Source: GCA-2720865 sp047630275
GTDB lineage: Bacteria > Bdellovibrionota > Bacteriovoracia > Bacteriovoracales > Bacteriovoracaceae
Length of the DNA stretch: 64,000 bases
Direction of reading: 5' to 3'
NCBI GenBank assembly: GCA_047630275.1
Contig: JBLHVN010000003.1
Coordinates: 124,001 to 188,000 of the forward strand
Part shown: positions 20,101 to 26,705 of the stretch, in pieces
Layout: the number at the start of each line of letters is the position of its first letter
How positions within the stretch are numbered: the first letter of the stretch is position 1
Translations under genes and position numbers: made by a program
Notes under the pieces: generated by a model
Told to the model about the DNA's origin: nothing
The model's database searches: none
The model's input: only the letters and a program-made list of their open reading frames with translations

Positions 20101-20331
20101 ACTTCAAAGACCGAAAATAACAGACCAATGCAAGCTGTGGGACGCTCTATTGCTAGTTTATCAAATAGCGCACAAGGCGGAGCCACTTCAGACTTTGGTC
20201 AGGCTGATTACTCAGATATTGAATGTGCTGCTGCAGCAACCCCAGGGAGATTTGGGGCTGGTGACTTTAGCAGCTTTGATCAAAGCATATTAGGCCCGAA
20301 CGCCAGTGCCATACTCGGGCTTGGCAAGTAG
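17173..20331 (+). CDS. Large exported helical/coiled-coil protein, 1052 aa
   Basis: A signal peptide (MNRNNFLKTLTVHLISLSLT to about residue 29, then AASEDEKG) directs export. The mature chain is dominated by Gln/Lys/Glu/Ala-rich heptad-like helices (for example around residues 160-200, 310-350 and 710-750) with scattered Cys (such as CSGRGLDAGQCGEEAMDP) likely to be oxidised in the periplasm. The C-terminus is Gly/Ser/Phe-rich. No enzymatic motif. It leads a + strand group with the metalloprotease lipoprotein and PepSY-like protein. It resembles in size and composition the protein at 40650-43895. Function unknown. Confidence 0.8.
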   Translation: MNRNNFLKTLTVHLISLSLTFAPLPLFAASEDEKGVQVNNSEWVGNIGGILGQVSSTVMQSQQKQFAMRQQAALLQGSRPQVVPAKFFPQCRIAPAGAKIPQQACKPSGNPMQSVQQAQTFQTIAQQNIDFYDQLLDEAQNAALPSGIACLKQAMDGVGSSVQDRINGLERMKEQIAKSNQLFEEQNKKILEDIKRNGNVLLGAERGKKIDVNLETAEFDKLMSPECKDIIVNSGNATVNSQVFRGGLLGIRDGALSSLNVKATNLQSNYGSYKKDLDAKIIQMKKDIKDYGLEGFLDQNGGQSGSFAFERNGQKTFGSLKNAFTDKANQIATKIADIKKNIRSEVGGTSTDLDSLMRMDQNFRTDFAKFADVAESQLKREKMSQCITGADSGVSLSTDQILAGLRYDTTALTGNTLANYRSALKYILDDTQTTPETKKTRIKELDAKFQGRVVIVNSAENSTERTMLPYQMFQQIVANCEAVIDEKNDDNVGRSTADKIKRAKTYMRDLQKLERTFASEMSNHILSEVQNCSGRGLDAGQCGEEAMDPSNGEFCLSQASTCADQANRCYGQINQEVKKRQDNMNSLATVYNNNVAALITSQEALLGQVKAQVQRDAEFFKSFFPGANYAYPESLFVKMPQLSEFGSLGVELRGGGDIETLKKLPEEIAKLQGALKEQWEGGAGGKGIANVIDEYIKSQAQAMENNRGKWEGLLSECQNTEAQSVAAIQKQNQKAQKEYGEKAEKLGEFCSRFDALKDTNPAAGCNDDYDVKGLYKDSMKVSAHVNDDAIRFVRKYQEMCAQSQNESEKGTEALGDSKNGEEYILSNCDVRGSDQTLKQALSDIQKVSGISDTEKQTISAATDVSSAEITKIVEANKENKELITAIENYIALNKKSTEVKEKIKDAQKPEYFLGMVSRSVTDENIKKAIAARAAELAKKSFKEDSGFCMESKLDALSEIVGDVKEDTGMLGRFKQETSKTENNRPMQAVGRSIASLSNSAQGGATSDFGQADYSDIECAAAATPGRFGAGDFSSFDQSILGPNASAILGLGK

Positions 20332-20344
20332 CTGGCCCTTAACC

Positions 20345-20381
20345 GGAGGAAGAAGAGATTAAAGACGGAACTGTAAATCTC
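20345..20381 (+). promoter_or_regulatory. Strong Shine-Dalgarno without a standard start codon; small hairpin
   Basis: GGAGG (20345-20349) is the only good ribosome-binding site upstream of the metalloprotease gene, but it is far from the ATG at 20403. An in-frame ATT lies 8 bases after it (20358-20360). GAGATT (20355-20360) can pair with AATCTC (20376-20381). This may be a rare AUU start or simply a long spacing. Confidence 0.3.
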
Positions 20382-20402
20382 TCATTCAATCAAAAGAACA
20401 AA

Positions 20403-22763
20403 ATGCTTTTTTCAAGCAACGGGGGGATGCTCATCCTCTTGGTGCTTTGTCATTTTTTCCTCACATCTTGTTTATCAAGCCCTAGTAATGGAAATAGAAA
20501 GAAGTCTGGTGGTGTCTCAAACTCCCCTTCAAGTGTAGCCGCTGGTTATGGAAGGATCCTCGCAGATAACCCCATTATCTTAAGTGGCAACTATAACCTA
20601 AGCGCTGATACCAACTTAAATACTCTATTGTCTTCAAGCCAAGACTTTATAACTAATAATCAATTCCTAGCAGATGAATGCGATGGCTCTACCACTTCAA
20701 TTCCTAATTGTATTGATGTAAGAACAAACTCAACTTCTCTGCCCCTTCAAGCGGCTGATAAGAAATGGGCCTTTCAAACTGATACTGATGAATGGCTTCA
20801 AGTTCAAACCTTTGGTCATATGATGAAGGCCAGTGATAGCTTTCACTCTACTCTTCAAAATGCCCATAGCTCTGCTCCCATCTTAGGATACGAGACTTCC
20901 CTGCCAACGAGCTTGTTTACAAACTCAACTCATTGGAACACAGCAGCTCCGCTAGTGGCCTTTGCTAATTGCGGAATTGTCGATCAGGCTTTTTATTCTC
21001 CTTCAAAGTTTCAACTTTGTTTTGGGAATGATTCTGTTTTTCCACAAGTGATGATTGCTGAAGATAATACTGTGATCTACCATGAAATGGGTCACGCTTT
21101 TAATCATATCCTCATGAATGTGAGAAACAGAGATGCGGGAATAACCCCTGCCGCAGACCTCGGTCAACTCTTTTACGACGAAGCCGGATCAATCAACGAA
21201 GGCATTGCTGATCTTTGGTCATACTTTATGAATCAAAGGGCTCACTTTGCCGAATGGGCCCTTGGTCGTTTTGCTAACCTATCTAGACCTATGAGTGAAG
21301 ATGATCCTCTTCACGCTCCTGGGATTGCTGCTGATAATAACTCAAGACTAAGCTACCCTGCCTATCTACTCTATGATCCAAACTTTCCAGATGAGCCCAT
21401 CGAAGATGTTCACATCGCCGGTCAAATCATCTCTCATTTTCTTGTGGCCCTAGGCAAAGATATGAGCACCCAATGTGGATGGTCTACTTCAACTTCAATC
21501 AGCACTCTTCAATACCTTCTTTATGAAACCTTTGTAGAGCTCGGAGACCTTGAGGCCTATGGCTCTAATGCTGACAAATTAGGGGGCATCAATAGTGTCA
21601 ACCTCTCTCAATCTCACGCTCTGACTTGGTCACGAGTAGCGAATCCTATTAACTTTAGAAGGTTCGCTCAGGTTCTTTCAAAATACGTTCTTCTCATTTA
21701 TGGTCAACCAGGAAGAACATCATGTAATAGCACCAACTATGACATGGACTCATACGAGCAGCTTCTTGATGCCTATGGACTTCTTCTGTTTAAGAATTAC
21801 AATGAAGATGGTGGATCAGTTGCGGCAGGGAGAAGCCTTTCAAACACCGAAATTACCCCCGCTAACAAAGTTAAAACTGTTACGGTCTCTAAGGACCTTT
21901 TAAAACTAGATCCAACTCAAAATGCCTCTCAGGCCTTCATATTTGATAATAGAGAAGCCTTGGTTCAAGCCTATAAAAGCTTAAGCATCAATGGAGGAAT
22001 AGGACAGCTCTCAGATCTTATTGACGATAGCCTACCTTATAACAATGGAAATATCTCTATCTCTCCAGGGGAATTTGTAGGGGTGGCCCTTAACCTCTAC
22101 AACGATTCAAACTCTCCTATGGCCGGTATTCAGGTACTAGGAAATGATTGGGATCACGGAAACTCTGAAGGTAAACCTTGTGGAACCTTTGAGGATCAAT
22201 TCCCAAGTTCAAGCGAAGGTGGAGTCGTGGCCTCTGATGAAGTAGGCGTTCCTACTCCAGGTCAGTGCCAGTATATTACAAGAGATAACGGTGATGATAG
22301 TCCTCTTGAGATCATGCAACCTGTTTGTATGGTTCAAGTAGCAGAAGATAATGCGACTAAGTGGGCCTTTCAAGGTGCCCTTCAAGAACAAAGACGAATC
22401 GAAGATAGAAACTGCCTTGATGGCGTTGGTGGAAATGCAAATGAATGTTTTGTAAGAGTTGTTCAAGGAACTGATCAGGCCACTTACTCAAAGCTTGATC
22501 CTAAGAGTAATTGGTCAGACACAGTGGCCCCTAACGGCTCTCCCACTTTTAACTATAGTAATCTAATCTTCATGGAAGTTAGCCCTTCTACCCCTCCTGG
22601 AACAACGTTTAACTGTCGTTTTAGAGTCCGCTTTACAAACTGTGAAGACTGCTGGGTAGACCCGGCGGCATCAAATACTAAAGGTGATGATTACCAAGAC
22701 TATCAATATTCAGGAGGCGATCCATTCAAGATTATCAATTTTGAATTTATCGTTATTGATTAA
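20403..22763 (+). CDS. Thermolysin-like (gluzincin) metalloprotease lipoprotein
   Basis: The lipobox FFLTSC, then LSSPSNGNRKKSGG, predicts a lipoprotein; the n-region from ATG 20403 lacks Lys/Arg. The zinc motif is H227-E228-M-G-H231 (VIYHEMGHAFNHIL), and the third ligand is in SINEGIADLWSYF (E266, D270), the M4/M36 gluzincin pattern NEGxxD. The remaining ~500 residues hold substrate-binding and beta-rich C-terminal domains with Cys. It probably degrades proteins at the cell surface or in the periplasm. The stop overlaps the next ATG (TAATG). There is no recognisable N-terminal propeptide. Confidence 0.8.
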   Translation: MLFSSNGGMLILLVLCHFFLTSCLSSPSNGNRKKSGGVSNSPSSVAAGYGRILADNPIILSGNYNLSADTNLNTLLSSSQDFITNNQFLADECDGSTTSIPNCIDVRTNSTSLPLQAADKKWAFQTDTDEWLQVQTFGHMMKASDSFHSTLQNAHSSAPILGYETSLPTSLFTNSTHWNTAAPLVAFANCGIVDQAFYSPSKFQLCFGNDSVFPQVMIAEDNTVIYHEMGHAFNHILMNVRNRDAGITPAADLGQLFYDEAGSINEGIADLWSYFMNQRAHFAEWALGRFANLSRPMSEDDPLHAPGIAADNNSRLSYPAYLLYDPNFPDEPIEDVHIAGQIISHFLVALGKDMSTQCGWSTSTSISTLQYLLYETFVELGDLEAYGSNADKLGGINSVNLSQSHALTWSRVANPINFRRFAQVLSKYVLLIYGQPGRTSCNSTNYDMDSYEQLLDAYGLLLFKNYNEDGGSVAAGRSLSNTEITPANKVKTVTVSKDLLKLDPTQNASQAFIFDNREALVQAYKSLSINGGIGQLSDLIDDSLPYNNGNISISPGEFVGVALNLYNDSNSPMAGIQVLGNDWDHGNSEGKPCGTFEDQFPSSSEGGVVASDEVGVPTPGQCQYITRDNGDDSPLEIMQPVCMVQVAEDNATKWAFQGALQEQRRIEDRNCLDGVGGNANECFVRVVQGTDQATYSKLDPKSNWSDTVAPNGSPTFNYSNLIFMEVSPSTPPGTTFNCRFRVRFTNCEDCWVDPAASNTKGDDYQDYQYSGGDPFKIINFEFIVID

Positions 22764-23362
22764 TGTTAAAAAAAACGGCCCTCCTTTTTTCATTTTTCGC
22801 CCTCGCCATGGCCTATTATTATTCCTCTTCTCCTAATAAACAGAGTGAATCTAAAAAGGTGGCCAAAGGCTGGAAGAAATATCAAAAGCTTAAAAATAAG
22901 ACTGTCGCTTCCCCTATAAAAAAAGAAGAGTTAGTTAAAGAGAAGTTAGTTCAAAAAAGGGCACCCGCTTCAGTAAAGCCAAGATTGCTTCCCACTAGAA
23001 ATGGTCGTTTTCTCGATGGAAAAAATGCTCGGGACTATAGCAATATGGCGGTTCCGTTAAAGTATAAAAATAAAGTAAGCCCAGACTGGCAAGAAAGGCT
23101 AGGCCATAGCCTAACTCGTTTTCATGATGAGGGAACAGAAGTCCTTATTCAAAAAGAAAGACCCATCATCTATATCAATCAAGGCATAGGCCAGTTCCGC
23201 GAACAGGTCAGTATCAACTTTAAATTACCAGATGGAACTAAGAGCTCTTACCGCGCTATGGTTGATTCTTCTAATGGTAAGATTCTTTATACTTATGACA
23301 GAACGAAGATTGAGTATTTTAGAAATAAACCAACGGGCTTGACTCACCCGTTGGCCAATTAA
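22763..23362 (+). CDS. Membrane-anchored protein with PepSY-like C-terminal region
   Basis: It starts inside the stop of the metalloprotease (TAATG), a sign of translational coupling. Residues 4-20 are a signal anchor, followed by a Lys-rich linker. The C-terminal part contains VSINFKLPDGTKSSYRAMVD and SSNGKILYTYD, resembling the strand pattern 'vDa.tGkIl' of PepSY/FTP domains that act as propeptides or inhibitors of M4-type proteases. This family call is inference from motif shape. Confidence 0.55.
   Translation: MLKKTALLFSFFALAMAYYYSSSPNKQSESKKVAKGWKKYQKLKNKTVASPIKKEELVKEKLVQKRAPASVKPRLLPTRNGRFLDGKNARDYSNMAVPLKYKNKVSPDWQERLGHSLTRFHDEGTEVLIQKERPIIYINQGIGQFREQVSINFKLPDGTKSSYRAMVDSSNGKILYTYDRTKIEYFRNKPTGLTHPLAN
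23330..23354 (-). terminator. Rho-independent terminator of the OmpW-like gene, inside the convergent CDS
   Basis: CCAACGGG (23330-23337) pairs with CCCGTTGG (23347-23354) over a 9-base loop. Read on the minus strand the stem is followed by TTTATTTCT, a U-rich tail. It lies 16 bases beyond the stop of the porin gene but within the last codons of the 22763-23362 gene. Confidence 0.65.
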
Positions 23363-23369
23363 GAATATT

Positions 23370-23975
23370 TTAGAAACCTAGTGGTGCTGAAACACTTAAG
23401 AGTAAATAACTAGCGCCAGCTTCTGAAGAGCCATTCAAGGCCACAGTCGTTCCAGCTGAAACATCTTCATACTCATCATAAGTAAATGTCTTATACTCTA
23501 AGTTCACGGCTAAAACCATTGGGATCACACTCATACCAAGACCAATAGACATACCATTACCAAGTAAAGTGTCTCCTATCTGATTTGAATTGGCGCCAGA
23601 AACAGAGTCAATTTCAAACTTTGAATCAACATAGTATGAAGCCCAAATTCTAAAACCAATTGGAAATTCATAACCTACAAAGGCCCCCATATTAGTTCCT
23701 TTATAATCAACTTCAATTGAAGGAGTATCATCATCAGAACCAGTGATGCCTTGAGAGTCATATGTAAGACCTGCTAAAAAGCCAATGTATGAAATCCCTA
23801 CTCTAGCCCCAAAACCAATACCTGTATAATCTGAAGCGTGCTGGTCCCCAGTACTTGGAGTATGATTACCTTCTGATCCTTTAGCATAACCAACATACGG
23901 TTCTAAATGGATTCCTGCAGTGGCCGTTGCTGAAAACATGGCCAGTAATGAAAAACATAAAATAAGATTCTTCAT
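23370..23975 (-). CDS. Outer-membrane beta-barrel protein (OmpW-like)
   Basis: A signal peptide cleaved near ATATAG is followed by alternating hydrophobic and polar strands (IHLEPYVGYAKG, GIGFGARVGISYIGFLAGL, MGAFVGYEFPIGFRIWASYY) and a C-terminal Phe (LGF), all typical of small 8-stranded outer-membrane barrels. Mature size of about 180 aa fits. AAGGAGG precedes ATG. A consensus-like promoter and two palindromes lie upstream. The ligand is unknown. Confidence 0.75.
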   Translation of the reverse strand: MKNLILCFSLLAMFSATATAGIHLEPYVGYAKGSEGNHTPSTGDQHASDYTGIGFGARVGISYIGFLAGLTYDSQGITGSDDDTPSIEVDYKGTNMGAFVGYEFPIGFRIWASYYVDSKFEIDSVSGANSNQIGDTLLGNGMSIGLGMSVIPMVLAVNLEYKTFTYDEYEDVSAGTTVALNGSSEAGASYLLLSVSAPLGF

Positions 23976-24018
23976 GATATCCTCCTTGATGGATATTTAA
24001 TTTCTAAAAGTTTTTTTT

Positions 24019-24037
24019 AATTTAACATAGTTAAATT
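24019..24037. repeat. Inverted repeat overlapping the porin promoter start region
   Basis: AATTTAAC (24019-24026), ATA, GTTAAATT (24030-24037): perfect 8-base arms. It overlaps the -10 box and predicted transcription start of the porin gene, so it could be a repressor operator or a 5' leader hairpin. Confidence 0.35.
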
Positions 24038-24062
24038 ATATAGGAATTTCCTACAATTCCAA
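24035..24062 (-). promoter_or_regulatory. Predicted sigma-70-type promoter of the OmpW-like gene, with central palindrome
   Basis: On the minus strand: TTGGAA (24062-24057), 16-base spacer, TATAAT (24040-24035), a perfect -10 box. The spacer holds the odd palindrome TAGGAATTTCCTA (24041-24053), a position where a bound repressor would block polymerase. Confidence 0.55.
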
Positions 24063-24135
24063 ATCAGATGGAATCTTGGTAAGTGAAAATTATTTATTGA
24101 TTTAATAAATTGAAAAATCTTTGAAGGGTCTTTGT

Positions 24136-24166
24136 AGTCGGTCATCCAAGCTCCACTTGGCTGACT
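24136..24166. terminator. Imperfect hairpin downstream of aacS
   Basis: AGTCGG (24136-24141) can pair with CTGACT (24161-24166, one G-U) around an inner CCAAG/CTTGG stem. On the + strand it is followed by ATTTTCTC, whereas the nearest gene ending here (aacS) is on the minus strand where no U-tract follows. Its role is uncertain. Confidence 0.3.
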
Positions 24167-24226
24167 ATTTTCTCAACACCATACTATCAAGGCTATTAAC
24201 TGACTAAAACCCTAGGTAAATAATGC

Positions 24227-26137
24227 CTAAATAAAGGCCTTGAACTGCTCTAAACACTCAGGATTAGAGACAGCTTCTAAATTTGAGGGAGTCTTTCCCC
24301 CTAAGATTCTTGTAATAAGAAGCTCCATTTTCTTACCAGAACGGGTGTAGGGAATATCACTAACTTCGATTACTTGTTTTGGAATATGCCTTGGAGTTGT
24401 CTTTGTTTTAATCAGTTTCTTTATCTCTAGAATCTTCTCTTCGTCTAAGGATACTCCATCAACAAGTTTTACAAAGAGTATAACATCCACGTCCCCATCA
24501 ACTTGTTTACCAACACAAAGGCTATCCACTAAGTATGGAAGAACCTCAGTTTGCCTATAGATCTCTGAAGTTCCAATCCGAACACCGCCAGGATTTAAAG
24601 TAGCATCACTACGCCCATAAACCAGTACTCCCCCATCAGAGGTGATAGTAATAAAGTCTCCGTGATGCCAGGTCTTATCAAATTTATTAAAATAGGCTTC
24701 TTTTATTTTCTTATTGTCAGTATCCCCTAAGAAATAGATAGGTCTACTTGGGAAACTTGATTTACAAACAAGCTCTCCTTCAAGATCTCTTAGGTCTTCT
24801 CCTTTTTCATTAAAACAAGAGACATCCATGCCAAGACCTAGGTTTTGAATCTCTCCACGCTTTACTTCAAGAGTTGGGACTCCAAGCATAAAACAGCCAA
24901 TAATATCAGTGCCTCCGCAAATAGAGGCGAGCTGGACATCTTTTTTAAATGAGTCATAAACAAAGTCGTATTGTTCAGGGAGTAAAGGAGCTCCGGTGCT
25001 CATGAGGGTTTCAAGGCTTTCAAACTTAAAATCATTCTTATAACCCGTATCTTCTAAGGCCCTAAGAAACTTAGGAGAAGTACCGAAGATATTTAGTTTT
25101 TCTTTTTCAATAATCCTTGTGTATTCCTTTAGGCTCGGAAATCCTGGGCTTCCTTCGTAAAGAGTTACCTTAGATCCAAAATAAAGGGAGCTCACTAGCC
25201 AGTTCCACATCATCCAACCACAAGTGGTGAAGAAAAAGATGTTCTTATGACTTTGTAAATCTGTATGAAGCCCAAGCTCTTTAATATGCTGAAGTAATGT
25301 GCCTCCTACTGAGTGAACTATGCACTTTGGTTTTCCCGTCGTTCCAGAGGAGTACATAATATAGAGGGGGTGATCAAAGGGAACTCTTTTAAAAGAAAGT
25401 TCATGATCTCCTTTTTGAAAATCACTAAAAAGTTCACCTTTATTAAGGCCTTCAAGAGAGGGTTCTTTTTCAAGGAAATCAACAATGATAATCTTCTCTA
25501 AGAAATCTAATTTTTTCTCAATCTCTTTGATCTTAGGCATTTGATCAAAGTACTTTCCATTGTACTCATAGCCAGCAGCCGCCACTAAAACTTTAGGCCT
25601 GCTCTGACCAAAGCGGTCTATGACCCCTTCAATCCCAAAGTCACAAGAAGTTGAGGTGAAGCTGCCCCCTAGGCTTGTAGCCGCTAACATGGAGATCACA
25701 GTTTCTGGAATATTGGGCATATATGCCGCTAAGACATCCCCTTCACCAATAAGATCTTTTAAAGCAAAAGCTAATGAAGCTGTTCTCTTTCGCAGGTCTT
25801 TATAAGTGATCTCTTCTTTTAATCCTGACTCATGACAAAAGTTTAAAGCTATTGAATCTTCTTTGCCTTTTGATAAAAGGTTCTCTGCAAAGTTTAATCT
25901 TAGATGGGGAAACCAACCATAAGTCTCAAAGCTATAGTCGGTACAAACGGGAGTTAAGCTCCCCTCATATTGAACGCCGTAGAACTCAATTAACTTTGTC
26001 CAAAACGCATCAGGATCTTTAACAGACCAAGAGTGGAGCTCTTTATAGGATGAAACGCCAACTTCTTTTTGAAATTGAAAGAGCGTCGTTTTCTCAACAC
26101 GCTCCTGACTCGGCTTCCAAAGAACAGCGTTTTCCAC
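24227..26137 (-). CDS. aacS: Acetoacetyl-CoA synthetase (acetoacetate-CoA ligase)
   Basis: The 636-aa acyl-adenylating enzyme has the AACS-type N-terminus (the FETYGWFPHLRLNFAENLL region), the P-loop-like AMP motif YIMYSSGTTGKPKCIVHS, a LMSTGAPLLPEQYDFVY core, YGRSDATLNPGGVRIGTSEI and the C-terminal TRSGKKMELL with its catalytic Lys. It converts acetoacetate, ATP and CoA to acetoacetyl-CoA. GTG follows directly on the stop of the fumarase beta gene, so it is in that operon. It would use acetoacetate made by the HMG-CoA lyase encoded at 35310. Confidence 0.92.
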   Translation of the reverse strand: MENAVLWKPSQERVEKTTLFQFQKEVGVSSYKELHSWSVKDPDAFWTKLIEFYGVQYEGSLTPVCTDYSFETYGWFPHLRLNFAENLLSKGKEDSIALNFCHESGLKEEITYKDLRKRTASLAFALKDLIGEGDVLAAYMPNIPETVISMLAATSLGGSFTSTSCDFGIEGVIDRFGQSRPKVLVAAAGYEYNGKYFDQMPKIKEIEKKLDFLEKIIIVDFLEKEPSLEGLNKGELFSDFQKGDHELSFKRVPFDHPLYIMYSSGTTGKPKCIVHSVGGTLLQHIKELGLHTDLQSHKNIFFFTTCGWMMWNWLVSSLYFGSKVTLYEGSPGFPSLKEYTRIIEKEKLNIFGTSPKFLRALEDTGYKNDFKFESLETLMSTGAPLLPEQYDFVYDSFKKDVQLASICGGTDIIGCFMLGVPTLEVKRGEIQNLGLGMDVSCFNEKGEDLRDLEGELVCKSSFPSRPIYFLGDTDNKKIKEAYFNKFDKTWHHGDFITITSDGGVLVYGRSDATLNPGGVRIGTSEIYRQTEVLPYLVDSLCVGKQVDGDVDVILFVKLVDGVSLDEEKILEIKKLIKTKTTPRHIPKQVIEVSDIPYTRSGKKMELLITRILGGKTPSNLEAVSNPECLEQFKAFI

Positions 26138-26704
26138 TTATAACTCTTTTTTAAAGATTGCGTCGCTTGAAGCGAAGACCTTATCGTGAAGAGACCCTCC
26201 AACACTATCCATCGTTACAACCACAGGAAAGTCCTCAACCGTTAGTTCCCAAATTGCTTCAGGTGAACCTAAGTCTTTCCAGTAAACATTATCTACAGAC
26301 TTTATCTTTTCAGCTAGAACTTGAGCGGCTCCGCCAACGGCGTGAAAATAAACACAACCATAATCCTTACAGCCTTGTAGTGTCTTAGGACCCATACCAC
26401 CTTTACCGATAACACCGATAATTCCATAGTCTCGCATAACTTCCCATTGATAAGGCTCTTCTCGAATAGAAGTAGTAGGGCCCGCGGCCTTAACTTCGTA
26501 GCCACCTTTTTTATCTTCAAGAACGACTGGACCACAATGATAGATGATCTGCTGATCAAGGCTTACAGGGGGAGGAGTTCCGTCATGAATCCTCTTATGA
26601 ACGGCATCTCGTCCGGTAAACATCTTGCCAGAGATAAGAACCATATCACCGACTCTTAATTCTCTTATATCTTCTCTTTTAAACGGATAAGTTAGTCTTT
26701 TCAT
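26138..26704 (-). CDS. Fumarate hydratase class I, beta (C-terminal) subunit
   Basis: The 188-aa protein contains GDMVLISGKMFTGRDAVHKR, IIYHCGPVV, AAGPTTSIREEPYQ and GVIGKGGMG, all signatures of the beta domain of iron-sulfur fumarases and tartrate dehydratases, here as a separate chain. With the alpha subunit it interconverts fumarate and malate. One base separates it from the alpha-subunit stop and the next gene (aacS) abuts it. Confidence 0.92.
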   Translation of the reverse strand: MKRLTYPFKREDIRELRVGDMVLISGKMFTGRDAVHKRIHDGTPPPVSLDQQIIYHCGPVVLEDKKGGYEVKAAGPTTSIREEPYQWEVMRDYGIIGVIGKGGMGPKTLQGCKDYGCVYFHAVGGAAQVLAEKIKSVDNVYWKDLGSPEAIWELTVEDFPVVVTMDSVGGSLHDKVFASSDAIFKKEL

Positions 26705-26705
26705 C

